Counted from the stretch's first letter, positions 49,985 to 58,576 are shown. The stretch: 64,000 nucleotides of DNA from Aeromonas allosaccharophila (GCF_000819685.1 NZ_CDBR01000113.1:1-64000), one strand, 5' to 3'. The notes: a model not told the origin generated them from the letters alone. Numbers and translations are program-made.

Positions 49985-50667
49985 CGTGCGGGTGTCCGGC
50001 TTGGCTGTTCGAGCTGGGGAATGATGTAGCCGACCCCGCGAATATTGCGGATGAGGTCGCTGTAGAACTTCTTGCGCAGATGGTGGATATGCACCTCTAC
50101 CGCGTTGCTTTCGGCCCCTTCATCCCAGCCGTAGAGGCTCTGTTGCAGCTGATCCTTGCTCAGCACCCGGCCGCTCTGGCTGATCAGCTCCTGCAGCAGC
50201 TTGTATTCATGGGGGGTGAGTTTGACCGCCTCCCCCTGATAGGTGACCTGCTGGGATTCGGGATAGATAAGGATATCGCCATACTCCAGCACCGCCTGAG
50301 CCTGCCCCTTGCTGCGACGAACCAGGGCCCGCAGGCGGGCGTTGAGCTCCTGCAGGGCGAAGGGCTTGACCATGTAGTCGTCGGAGCCGGCATCGAGGCC
50401 GACCACCCGATCGTCCAGCGCATCGCGGGCGGTGAGGATCAACACCGGCAACTGGTGGCCTTCGCGCCGTAACTTGCGCAGCAGGCTGAGGCCATCGATG
50501 TCGGGCAGGTTGAGATCGAGGATCAGGGCGGCGAACTCGTCGCTCTTGAGGGCCGTCAGGGCGGGCAATCCCTGTTGCAGCCAATCCACTGTGTAGCCGC
50601 TATGGCGCAGTGCATCCTGCATACCATCCCCCAGCATCACATCATCTTCTACCAGCAGGATCCGCAT
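49981..50667 (-). CDS. OmpR-family response regulator, QseB/PmrA-like
   Basis: The receiver domain has the phosphoacceptor Asp in LILDLNLPDIDG, plus the acidic pair at the N-terminus (VEDD) and the Lys in VKPFAL; the C-terminal winged helix (about residues 125-220) has SNAVEVHIHHLRKK as in QseB and PmrA. It lies 130 nt downstream of the five-gene operon on the same strand. A PmrA/QseB-type box stands before that operon's first gene, so it may be this regulator's target. Confidence 0.92.
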   Translation of the reverse strand: MRILLVEDDVMLGDGMQDALRHSGYTVDWLQQGLPALTALKSDEFAALILDLNLPDIDGLSLLRKLRREGHQLPVLILTARDALDDRVVGLDAGSDDYMVKPFALQELNARLRALVRRSKGQAQAVLEYGDILIYPESQQVTYQGEAVKLTPHEYKLLQELISQSGRVLSKDQLQQSLYGWDEGAESNAVEVHIHHLRKKFYSDLIRNIRGVGYIIPQLEQPSRTPAR

Positions 50668-50797
50668 TCTTTTCTCCCTGTTTGTTGGGTGTCGCGATGG
50701 GGCTTAGCGCCAGGGCGTGCCGTGGCATAAACAACGCTGCCCACCAGTATGCAAGCTGGTGGACAGAGTTTAAATAGATCTTTGATCCATCAGGGAT

Positions 50798-51430
50798 TTA
50801 TAGCTTGGCCAGTTTTTCGCGGATCTCCATCCTGCGCCCTTCATCGGCCACTTCGCGGCCCGGGCGAGCCGGGGCGGTCAGCGCCTTGTCGAGGTAGGTT
50901 TTGGCCTCGGCCTTGCGACCCTGATCCAGCAGGAAATCGCCATAGAAGAAGTTGGGGTCGATGCCATCCGGATTGATGGCCAGCGCCTGCTTGAGCAGTT
51001 GCTCCGCCTTCTCGTCATCGCCAAAGCCGACCGGCCAGCCGGGCACCTGATAGTAGAGAGAGCCCAAACTGGTGTAGGCAGAGCCATCCAGCGCCTTGGG
51101 ATCCTGCTTGAGCGCCAGCTCCAGCTTGGCTTTGGCCTCTTTCACCAGACCCAGTGCCCCCAGCCCCCCTTTGGCCCCTGCCCAGGTGCTCTTGACGATG
51201 GCAGACCAGATCAGCAGATCGGCGCGAAAAGGCTCCTTGGCGCTGGCCGCTTCGGCCTGAGTGCTCAGGGTTTCGAGACAGCTCTCTTTCGCCTTGCCGC
51301 TCTGTTGATACTGGCAGACCGCCCACTGCTGCTGGATGGGCGCGAGGGCATCATCCGCGGCCATGACCGAGGTGGAACCCAGCAGGATGGCGATGGCACA
51401 AGAGGTCACGGAGTGACGGACAAAATTCAT
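50798..51430 (-). CDS. secreted TPR-like protein
   Basis: A signal peptide (about residues 1-24, ending SVMAADD) is followed by helical repeats resembling TPRs (SAYTSLGSLYYQVPGW, KAEQLLKQALAINPDG, AKTYLDKALT). The product is about 210 residues and probably periplasmic. The start at 51430 lies one base after the dehydrogenase stop, so it belongs to the same operon. The role is unknown; a scaffold or partner for the operon's product is possible. Confidence 0.8.
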   Translation of the reverse strand: MNFVRHSVTSCAIAILLGSTSVMAADDALAPIQQQWAVCQYQQSGKAKESCLETLSTQAEAASAKEPFRADLLIWSAIVKSTWAGAKGGLGALGLVKEAKAKLELALKQDPKALDGSAYTSLGSLYYQVPGWPVGFGDDEKAEQLLKQALAINPDGIDPNFFYGDFLLDQGRKAEAKTYLDKALTAPARPGREVADEGRRMEIREKLAKL

Positions 51431-51431
51431 A

Positions 51432-52301
51432 TTAATGCTCCTTCTTGGTCGGGATCGGGCGGGACAAGTCTGGTTGTGGCGCACTGTTGGCGCTGGTATC
51501 AGTCGTCCTTGGCTGAAGATGACGGGCATAACGTTTGATAATTGGCAGCTGTCTGGCCAGCGCCTTGTCGACAATGCCCGGCAGCAGGGCATTGAGCCGC
51601 ACGAACAGTTTTTCCGGCCAGCCGAGCCAGCTGCGGCGGGTTTCGTTGCACAGGGCGATGACGGCCTCTTCGGCCACCTCCTGCGGGCTGTCGGTTTGGG
51701 TGCCGAGCGCCGCATTCATCTCGTAGGCGGCCTCGGAGTTGAGCTTGGTACGGGTGGCGCGGGGGGCAAAGTGCAGCACCTTGATGCCGCTGCCCTCCAG
51801 CTCCCGTCCCAGCGCCTCGCTAAAGCCGCGCATGGCAAATTTGCTGGCGCAGTAGACGCTGTAACCGGGGTAGCCGATGCTGCCCAGGCTCGACCCCATG
51901 TTCATGATGATCCCCGGTTTGCGCAATCTGGGCAGCAGTAGCCGGGTGAGCTGGATCGGTGCCTCGATATTGAGCAGCAGCTGGCGCTCCACCTGTTCGA
52001 AGCTCTGATCTTCCAACCAGGCAAACTGGTTGCAGCCGGCGTTGTTGATCAGGATGTCGAGCCCGTTCTCCAGCGCCGGGTGTTGCAACAGCTTGGCCCG
52101 CTCCTGCGCAGAGCCGAGGTCGGCGAGCACCACCTGATGTCGCTCGGGATGTGGCAGTGACTTGCACAGCCGCTCCAGTGCCGGACCGCGACGTCCGTGC
52201 AGCAGCAGGTGGGCACCCTGGGCCGCCAGCTCCTGCGCCAGCTCTTCACCTATGCCACCGCTGGCGCCGGTGAGCAGCACGAGTTTCCCTTCAAGATTCA
52301 T
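51432..52301 (-). CDS. short-chain dehydrogenase/reductase
   Basis: NAD(P)-dependent oxidoreductase with the nucleotide motif LTGASGGIGEE, the structural NNAG and the catalytic YXXXK (YSVYCASKFA) preceded by an active-site serine (MGSSLGSIG). The C-terminal extension of about 40 residues is longer than in the simplest members. Length is 289. It is the fourth gene of the operon, 42 nt after the diiron protein. Confidence 0.9.
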   Translation of the reverse strand: MNLEGKLVLLTGASGGIGEELAQELAAQGAHLLLHGRRGPALERLCKSLPHPERHQVVLADLGSAQERAKLLQHPALENGLDILINNAGCNQFAWLEDQSFEQVERQLLLNIEAPIQLTRLLLPRLRKPGIIMNMGSSLGSIGYPGYSVYCASKFAMRGFSEALGRELEGSGIKVLHFAPRATRTKLNSEAAYEMNAALGTQTDSPQEVAEEAVIALCNETRRSWLGWPEKLFVRLNALLPGIVDKALARQLPIIKRYARHLQPRTTDTSANSAPQPDLSRPIPTKKEH

Positions 52302-52343
52302 GGTGTGGGTTCCCTTTTTGCTGTCTGCTGATCCGCTGCCGAC

Positions 52344-52997
52344 TTACGGGGTGGCGGTGAGGTTGTAGAGCATCTCGCCATAGAGGCGGTAGACCACCTT
52401 GGTCGAGTGAATGATGGCGGCTTGATCCGCCGGACTTTCGACCCGATCCATCAGGGATTCAAAGAACTTGAGGTGTTCCTGATCCAGGGTGCCGTGGGAG
52501 CTCAGGTAGCTCATCGCTTGCGGTGGCAGGCCGAGACCCTTTTTCAGCTGGTCGGCAACGGTCAGCGCGATGGCCACGCTGGTGCCTTCCAGTACCTGCA
52601 CCATGCCGAAGAAGCCCATGGGGTTGCCGCGCTGGATCTGGTCGTAAAGGAAGGCCACCATCAGCTCGATGGGCAGCCCCGGCTGGCCGTGGCGCACCGC
52701 CTCGGCATCGCCGCCACAGGCGCGGATGTCGTTGAGGATCCACTCCTGATGGCCATACTCCTCGTCGATGTACTCGGCAATGGCGCCGCGCACCCACTCG
52801 TACTCCTGACCCAGCTTGCCGCCGGTTGCCATCAGCAACGGAATAGTCTGGCGCACGTGATAGTAAGCCTGCGCCAGAAAGGCGAGATAGGTGTCACGGC
52901 TGATGTCGCCACGGCGGCAGGCTTCGATGATGGGGGCGTTGAACAGATGCTCACGCTCCTCGGCAGTGGCTTGTTGCAGAGTCTGATAAAAGCTCAT
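52344..52997 (-). CDS. diiron heme-oxygenase-like (HDO/TenA-like) oxidase
   Basis: An all-helical protein of about 217 residues, annotated in databases as iron-containing redox enzyme or TenA-like. Likely metal ligands are EEYGH (Glu and His), the Glu of LEGTS and an HXXXDXXH motif (HGTLDQEH), the six-ligand set of heme-oxygenase-like diiron oxidases such as UndA, BesC and CADD. Such enzymes cut or oxidise fatty acids or amino acids. The ATG at 52997 overlaps the ligase stop by 4 nt. Confidence 0.82.
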   Translation of the reverse strand: MSFYQTLQQATAEEREHLFNAPIIEACRRGDISRDTYLAFLAQAYYHVRQTIPLLMATGGKLGQEYEWVRGAIAEYIDEEYGHQEWILNDIRACGGDAEAVRHGQPGLPIELMVAFLYDQIQRGNPMGFFGMVQVLEGTSVAIALTVADQLKKGLGLPPQAMSYLSSHGTLDQEHLKFFESLMDRVESPADQAAIIHSTKVVYRLYGEMLYNLTATP

Positions 52998-54490
52998 GAC
53001 GATTCTCCGGTAAGGCATTGGCTAATTTGTTGGGAAAAGTGTTGGTAAATCTCGTTGCGACGGGGACGCCCGTTGGCGGTCAGCAGCCCGGGATGTTGAT
53101 CCAGCGCCACCGGTAACCAGTGGTGCAGCCGGGCATAATCGGGCAGCCGTTGGTTCAGACCGGCGATCTGGCGTGGCAGATCCGCCTCTTTTCCCGGCAG
53201 GGGCTGGATCAGCGCCACGTTGGCGGGCTGACCGTCGCCAAAGACCACGATGCGGGCGATGGCGGGGCAGAGCTGGGCCTCGGCTTCCACCCACTCCGGT
53301 GAGAAGTTGCGGCCAAAAGCGGTGATCTGGACATTCTTCTTGCGCCCGGTGATATGGAGGTAGCCCTCATCATCCAGATGACCCAGATCGCCAGTGGCGA
53401 TCTGCATGGCAGAAGGTTCGCCAGCGGCAATCTGCTCGGGAGTCGGTTCGTTGTTGCCGAGATAGCCCAGCATGGCGCTGCCGCTCACCATAATTTCGCC
53501 ATCGCTGGCGATGGTGACCTGACAGTGGGGCAGGGGGCGGCCCACGCTGCCAGGCTTGTCAGCATCCGGACTGTTGAGCGCCACCACGGAGCCACACTCC
53601 GAGAGGCCATACCCCTCATACACTGGCAGGCCGAGCTGGCGGGCATGTTTGATCAGGTCGGGGGCCACCTTGCCGCCACCGACGGCAATAAAGCGCAGGT
53701 TCTTGAGCTGTTGGGCCAGCGTCGGTGTGCTGGTGCAGAGTGCCAGCAGCAGGCGCAGCAGCTCGGGCACCAGCACCAGACTGTGGGTCGGCCAGCGCAG
53801 CAGCGCCTCCCCCAGCATGGCCCCATTGAGCGAGCTGGAGCCGGTGAAGCCGAGCTCACCGAGGGATGGAATACGGCTGCAGGCGCCGGTCAGCAGCGGC
53901 ACATAGAGGCCGGTGATGTTCTCAAGCAGGGTCGCCAGCGGCAGCAGGGTCAGGTGTTTTTCCACCTTGGCTGGCGCGACCCGCTCGGCCAGCGCATGGC
54001 TCACCGCCATCATCTGGCTCAGTGACAGGCAGACCCCCTTGGGCTGGCCCGTGGTGCCGGAGGTGTAGGTGATCTTGGCGGTGCCCTTGGGCAGCGCCGC
54101 TCGATTGGTCGGGGTATGGCGCCACAGCGGCAGCTCGCCGGTGATCAGCGAGAGCGGTTCGGCGGCATGCCACCCCTGATGATGTGGGCCGACCAGCGCA
54201 TCGGCACCGCTGCTCTCCAGCAACCAGACCTGCTGGGCCTGACTGAAGAAGTGGGGCACCGGGATGACTACGATCCCTGCTTTGGTACAGGCCAGATCCA
54301 GCAGCGCCCAGGGCAGGCCGTTGTCCAGTTGCAGCGCCAGACGGCTGATGTCGAGCTGTTGCAACTGGTTGGCCAGACGCTGGATCTGTTGCCACAGGGT
54401 CTGGTAATCGAGGCGCTGCTGGCTGCTCAGCAGCGCAGGCGATTGCGGATTATCGCGGGCATGTTTGGCGATGGCGTCGAACAGGCTCAT
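52994..54490 (-). CDS. AMP-forming acyl-CoA synthetase/ligase family protein
   Basis: An adenylate-forming enzyme that should activate a carboxylic acid. The phosphate-binding loop YTSGTTGQPKG, YEGYGLSECG and the hinge region ITGRKKNVQIT are present. The C-terminal lysine usually found near the last motif reads ANGRPRR, with Arg where Lys is common. At 498 residues it is shorter than FadD. The start at 54490 overlaps the upstream gene by 4 nt, which points to co-translation. Confidence 0.88.
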   Translation of the reverse strand: MSLFDAIAKHARDNPQSPALLSSQQRLDYQTLWQQIQRLANQLQQLDISRLALQLDNGLPWALLDLACTKAGIVVIPVPHFFSQAQQVWLLESSGADALVGPHHQGWHAAEPLSLITGELPLWRHTPTNRAALPKGTAKITYTSGTTGQPKGVCLSLSQMMAVSHALAERVAPAKVEKHLTLLPLATLLENITGLYVPLLTGACSRIPSLGELGFTGSSSLNGAMLGEALLRWPTHSLVLVPELLRLLLALCTSTPTLAQQLKNLRFIAVGGGKVAPDLIKHARQLGLPVYEGYGLSECGSVVALNSPDADKPGSVGRPLPHCQVTIASDGEIMVSGSAMLGYLGNNEPTPEQIAAGEPSAMQIATGDLGHLDDEGYLHITGRKKNVQITAFGRNFSPEWVEAEAQLCPAIARIVVFGDGQPANVALIQPLPGKEADLPRQIAGLNQRLPDYARLHHWLPVALDQHPGLLTANGRPRRNEIYQHFSQQISQCLTGESS

Positions 54491-55146
54491 TGGGCGCACC
54501 TTTTCTCACTGGTCAGGGTTGCATCGGTAAAAAGCACTGGCATGGGGGCCAGCAGATTGAGCAGCAGGCTGCTCTGGGCCAGCACCTCGCGCCCCTGATT
54601 GATGTCACCCACCATCACCTTGGGTTGGCAACGGTAGTACTCACCCCAGGCATCGGCGTCGGCACCCACCTGATGGGCCTGTGCGGGGGCCAGCTCCACC
54701 GGATTGAGTTGCAGACGGGCAAAGCTGTTGCGCAGCTTGGCGGTGCCGGTAAAGACCACGTAGTCGAGGGCGTTTTCACACAGCATGCGGCAGAGGGAGG
54801 CAAACATCAGGCGGGCATTGCCCGGTTCGCTGCAGGCCAGATTGCCCACTTCGATAATGCGGTTGCGTGCCGGATAGACCCCGAGGCGGGTGTTGATGGC
54901 GGCCTCGATGGGTTGCTCCAGATACTGTTCCAGATAGAGAGGCCCCTCACTGGCATGATTGAGACCACAGGCACCGACCAGCGTCCCGTCCGCCCGATAG
55001 AGCCCCAGCAGGCAGGGGAGAAAATGGGGGATACGGGCGTTGAACTCGAGGGTATAGGCGGCCTGGATATAGCTTTGCAGCGCCATGACCTGCTGCGGGG
55101 ACTCGGCCAGGATCAACCTGTAGGGGGCTTGGATCTCGATGGTCAT
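54487..55146 (-). CDS. thermostable-hemolysin family protein (T_hemolysin, GNAT-like)
   Basis: A 219-residue protein of the family named for Vibrio delta-VPH. The fold is thought to be related to GNAT acyltransferases and autoinducer synthases; here the conserved RNRIIEVGNLACSEPGNAR stretch is at about residues 93-111. There is no signal peptide, which argues against a secreted toxin and for an enzyme. It is the first gene of the operon, and a CTTAAG-type box lies about 45-60 nt upstream. Confidence 0.85.
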   Translation of the reverse strand: MTIEIQAPYRLILAESPQQVMALQSYIQAAYTLEFNARIPHFLPCLLGLYRADGTLVGACGLNHASEGPLYLEQYLEQPIEAAINTRLGVYPARNRIIEVGNLACSEPGNARLMFASLCRMLCENALDYVVFTGTAKLRNSFARLQLNPVELAPAQAHQVGADADAWGEYYRCQPKVMVGDINQGREVLAQSSLLLNLLAPMPVLFTDATLTSEKRCAQ

Positions 55147-55190
55147 GGGTGACTCCTTCTCTTGCGATGGTTTGAGAGTAAAAGCCCAAA

Positions 55191-55207
55191 CTTAAGAAAC
55201 CCTTAAG
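55191..55207 (-). promoter_or_regulatory. PmrA/QseB-type box upstream of the hemolysin-ligase operon
   Basis: CTTAAG-AAACC-CTTAAG is a perfect direct repeat with 5-nt spacing, the binding pattern of PmrA/BasR and QseB. On the minus strand TACTCT follows 10 nt after the second half-site, a suitable -10 element. The operon's distal genes are followed by a regulator of this type, so autoregulation is likely. Confidence 0.72.
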
Positions 55208-55290
55208 CAGCAAAAAAAGTTGTCAGCGACGCGACGGGCAGGCAATCTGCGCCGCTGTTATCCAACAGGAAGCACCCAAGAGGAACCGCC

Positions 55291-55932
55291 ATGTCATCCA
55301 GTGTCTGCTGCCCCCTGTGCGCCAGCCATCGCAGTTATCCCCTGCCGGTGGCAGGCAAGCGCTATCATCGCTGCCTCGCGTGCGAGCTGGTCTGGCTGGA
55401 CGAGGCGGATCATCTGGATGAGGTGGCCGAAAAGGCGGTTTATGACGGTCACGACAACCGGGTGGATGATCCCCGTTATCGCACTTTTCTGATGCGGGCC
55501 TTTGGCGAGGTGTTGAGTCGGGTGCCAACCCCTGCCAGTGGTCTCGATTTTGGCTGTGGCCCGGGCCCTGCGCTGGTGGCGATGGGGCGCGAGGCGGGTT
55601 ACCAGATGGCGGGTTACGACAAGTTCTATGCCGATTTTCCCGAATTGTTGGCGCGTCAGTATGACTTCATCACCAGCACCGAAGTGATCGAGCATATCGC
55701 CGAGCCGCGTGCCGTGCTGGAGCAGTTGTGGGCCTGCCTCAAACCCGGTGGCCTGCTGGTGTTGCAGACCCAGCGGGTGCTCGGTGACGAGCGGTTTAAA
55801 AACTGGCGCTATCGCCACGACCCGACTCACATCGTCTTCTTTGCCGAGGCATCGTTTCAGGTGCTGGCCGCCAGCTGGCAGGCCGAGCTCAGCTTCCCCC
55901 ACGCCGATGTGGCGGTTATCACCAAACCTTGA
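55291..55932 (+). CDS. class I SAM methyltransferase with N-terminal zinc ribbon
   Basis: The first 35 residues hold CPLC and CLAC pairs, a likely zinc ribbon. Then comes a methyltransferase domain with motif I LDFGCGPGPAL, an acidic loop (TSTEVIEHI) and LKPGGLLVLQTQ. Length is 213. It is divergent from the hemolysin-ligase operon and shares its 144-nt gap. The substrate is unknown; the zinc ribbon suggests a protein or nucleic acid. Confidence 0.85.
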   Translation: MSSSVCCPLCASHRSYPLPVAGKRYHRCLACELVWLDEADHLDEVAEKAVYDGHDNRVDDPRYRTFLMRAFGEVLSRVPTPASGLDFGCGPGPALVAMGREAGYQMAGYDKFYADFPELLARQYDFITSTEVIEHIAEPRAVLEQLWACLKPGGLLVLQTQRVLGDERFKNWRYRHDPTHIVFFAEASFQVLAASWQAELSFPHADVAVITKP

Positions 55933-56004
55933 ACAGGGTGTATTCATTTGATCATGGATTGGGCATGCTGATCGCCTGACTTCTGGAACGGATGCCCTGT
56001 TTTC

Positions 56005-57231
56005 ATGTCCATACCCCACCTCTCACTGCAGGATGCCCGTCATCTGCAACTGGCGGCGCAGGGGCTGCTCGCTCCCCGTCGCAGCAAGGCGACCCCGGCC
56101 GATCTGCTGGCCACCATTCGCCGCATGGCTTTGCTGCAGATTGATACCATCTCGGTGGTGGCGCGTAGCCCCTATCTGGTGCTGTTCAGTCGGCTTGGCC
56201 AGTACGAACCGCGCTGGTTGGAGCAGTTGCTGGTCGACGGCGAGATCTTCGAATACTGGGCTCACGAGGCCTGCTTTGTGCCCCGGGAGGATTACCGATT
56301 GCTGCGCCACCGGATGCTCGATCCCGCCGCCATGGGCTGGAAGTTTTCAGCCAACTGGCTCGCCACCCATCAGCAGGAGATTGGCCAGCTGATCGAGCGC
56401 ATTCGTCAGCATGGTCCGGTGCGGGCGGCTGACTTTGAACGCACAACCGGCAAGGGGAACGGCTGGTGGGACTGGAAGCCGGAGAAGCGCCATCTGGAGG
56501 TACTCTTTACCACAGGTCAGCTGATGGTGCGGGAGCGGCGCAACTTTCAGCGGGTCTATGATCTCGCCGAACGGGTCATCCCCGAGTGGAGCGACCAGAG
56601 GGATCTGCCAAGCGTCGAGCAGGCGCAGCGGGACATGGTGCGCGCCAGCTGCCGGGCGCTGGGGCTGGTCAAAACCGGCTGGGTGGCGGACTACTACCGG
56701 CTGCGGCGCGGCAAATACGACGTCCTGCTCCATCAGCTGGCGGACGAGGGGGAGCTGTTGCCGGTACGGGTGGAGGGGTGGCAGCACGGTGCCTTCGTGC
56801 ATGCCTCGCTGGCTGATGAGCTGGCAAGGGCGCAGGCGGGCACCCTCAAGGCGACCCATATCACCGCCTTGTCGCCGTTCGACCCGCTGGTGTGGGATCG
56901 CAAACGGGCCAGTGAACTGTTCAACTTCGACTATCGCATCGAGTGCTATACCCCGGCCCCCAAGCGTCAGTACGGCTACTTCGTGTTGCCCTTGCTCCAT
57001 CGCGGCAAGCTGGTGGGCAGAATGGATGCCAAGGCTCATCGCCAGCAGGGGATCTTCGAGATCAAGAGCCTCTATCTGGAAGCGGGGGTTAGAGTGACCC
57101 GCACCCTTGCACAGGATCTGGCGAAAGCCCTGCAAAAGTTGGCCGAGTGGCACCAGACGCCGCAGCTTCGTTGTGGTGTCATTCCGGCCAATTTGCTGGC
57201 GTTGTGGCATGAAAGCGTCTCTGCAAAGTGA
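56005..57231 (+). CDS. ycaQ: interstrand-crosslink DNA glycosylase, YcaQ/AlkX type
   Basis: Winged-helix glycosylase that unhooks DNA interstrand crosslinks and removes bulky alkyl lesions. Catalytic QXD is in MALLQIDTISVVARSPYL; further family blocks are EYWAHEACFVPR, RRNFQRVYDL, SPFDPLVWDRKRA and YTPAPKRQYGYFVLP. The whole 408-residue protein follows E. coli YcaQ closely. It is monocistronic. Confidence 0.94.
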   Translation: MSIPHLSLQDARHLQLAAQGLLAPRRSKATPADLLATIRRMALLQIDTISVVARSPYLVLFSRLGQYEPRWLEQLLVDGEIFEYWAHEACFVPREDYRLLRHRMLDPAAMGWKFSANWLATHQQEIGQLIERIRQHGPVRAADFERTTGKGNGWWDWKPEKRHLEVLFTTGQLMVRERRNFQRVYDLAERVIPEWSDQRDLPSVEQAQRDMVRASCRALGLVKTGWVADYYRLRRGKYDVLLHQLADEGELLPVRVEGWQHGAFVHASLADELARAQAGTLKATHITALSPFDPLVWDRKRASELFNFDYRIECYTPAPKRQYGYFVLPLLHRGKLVGRMDAKAHRQQGIFEIKSLYLEAGVRVTRTLAQDLAKALQKLAEWHQTPQLRCGVIPANLLALWHESVSAK

Positions 57232-57286
57232 GCACTATCCCTTCTGGACTAAGCTGCAAGAGGGATAAACAGTTCGGGAGCGGGAG

Positions 57287-58072
57287 ATGAAACGAGCGGA
57301 AACATGGTGGGCGGGATTGGCGATGGCCATCTTGTCCCCCGCGCTATGGGGGCAAGAGCCGCCAGTGAAGATCTGTCTGGGGGAGGGCAACGAGTGGGCC
57401 CCCTTTACCTATTGGGAGCGCAAGGACGGCGTGCCGGATATCAGCCGCCTGACCGGCTCAGCCACTACGCTGGTGCTCGATGCGCTGCAACAGAGCGGGC
57501 TCTCGCACCAGATCCGCTATCTGCCCTGGGCGCGGGTTCAGCAGGAGTTGGCGGACTATCGCCAGAACGGTCTGTGCGAGCTGACCTGGGATGCCAGCTA
57601 CAAGCCGGAGCGGGCCGAGTTTGCCTTCTACAGCGTGCCGCTCTATTACACCCACCTCGGTTTCTTCTATCTCAAGCGCCGCTTTCCCGAGACGCCGGAC
57701 TTGCAGACGGTCAACCGCTCCCGGGTGTGCGGGGTGATTGGTTACAACTACACCCCCTATGGGCTGGCGCAAGAGCCACGCCGGGTCAAGCAGTTGCAGC
57801 AGGCGCTGGACATGATGGGGCGGGATCGCTGCGACTTTTTGCCGAGTGAAATCGAACCGCTGGTGAGTGGTATCAGCCTTGGCATCTACCGCAGCGAGAG
57901 CGGGTTGCTCAACCTCGCCCTGCCCAGCCGCAAGGGATTCTATCTGCTGGTGAGCAAGGGCTCCCCCCGCGCCCATGAGCTGGTGAATACCCTCAATCAG
58001 GCACTGGTGGCGTTTCAGGAAGGAGGGCATGGGGATGAGGTGATGCGCCGCTTCTTGCCACCGATGGAGTAA
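57287..58072 (+). CDS. periplasmic solute-binding protein (SBP family 3)
   Basis: A signal peptide (about residues 1-22) precedes a type II periplasmic binding fold (EWAPFTYWE, DASYKPERAEFAFYSVPLYY). The 261-residue protein has no ABC transporter partner in the window; many such Aeromonas and Vibrio proteins stand alone. The ligand is unknown. A terminator follows at 58115. Confidence 0.82.
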   Translation: MKRAETWWAGLAMAILSPALWGQEPPVKICLGEGNEWAPFTYWERKDGVPDISRLTGSATTLVLDALQQSGLSHQIRYLPWARVQQELADYRQNGLCELTWDASYKPERAEFAFYSVPLYYTHLGFFYLKRRFPETPDLQTVNRSRVCGVIGYNYTPYGLAQEPRRVKQLQQALDMMGRDRCDFLPSEIEPLVSGISLGIYRSESGLLNLALPSRKGFYLLVSKGSPRAHELVNTLNQALVAFQEGGHGDEVMRRFLPPME

Positions 58073-58114
58073 CCACGAAGTGCTGCAATCCGTCTGTGGG
58101 TGCAGATGAACGGA

Positions 58115-58147
58115 GGGCTAGCCGGTGCAAACCGGCTGGCCCTTTTG
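58115..58147 (+). terminator. terminator of solute-binding protein gene
   Basis: GGGCTAGCCGGT pairs with ACCGGCTGGCCC around GCAA (one mismatch), then TTTT. Confidence 0.8.
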
Positions 58148-58162
58148 GTTAATCAGGGACAA

Positions 58163-58190
58163 TAAAAAACCGGGCACGAGGCCCGGTTTG
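58163..58190 (-). terminator. frd operon terminator
   Basis: AAACCGGGC pairs with GCCCGGTTT around ACGAG; the A-run to the left gives the U-run on the minus strand. Confidence 0.9.
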
Positions 58191-58209
58191 GTCAATCAGT
58201 CAGATGTGA

Positions 58210-58566
58210 TTACTGGAGTACCAGCACCATCAGCAGGCCGACGGTAATGGCAGATACCAGGAAGGCAAAGCCATAGAACACATAGTGGTGCAGCTTGGTG
58301 GTGTGGATCCCAAGATCGTGCAGACCGTGGTAGATACGGTGCATGCCGTGCCAGATTGGCAGGGCGATGATCACCAGCAGGATGCAGGCACCCCACCAGG
58401 AGCTGGCGAACGCGTGCACGCGGTCATAGCTCATGGCTTCCACGTCCATGATACCCATGGGTACCAGTAGACCGGTGATGAGGACAATGACCGGCAGCAG
58501 CATGGCAACGACCATGCCACCCGCACCAAACAGACCCCAGTAAATTGGTTCGTCAGAACGTCTCAT
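58210..58566 (-). CDS. frdD: fumarate reductase membrane anchor FrdD
   Basis: With FrdC it anchors the fumarate reductase complex in the inner membrane and binds menaquinone. Three membrane segments are visible in 118 residues, as expected, with HGMHRIYHGLHDLGIH near the heme-less quinone site. It is the last gene of frdABCD, 10 nt after frdC. Confidence 0.95.
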   Translation of the reverse strand: MRRSDEPIYWGLFGAGGMVVAMLLPVIVLITGLLVPMGIMDVEAMSYDRVHAFASSWWGACILLVIIALPIWHGMHRIYHGLHDLGIHTTKLHHYVFYGFAFLVSAITVGLLMVLVLQ

Positions 58567-58576
58567 TGATTTCTCC

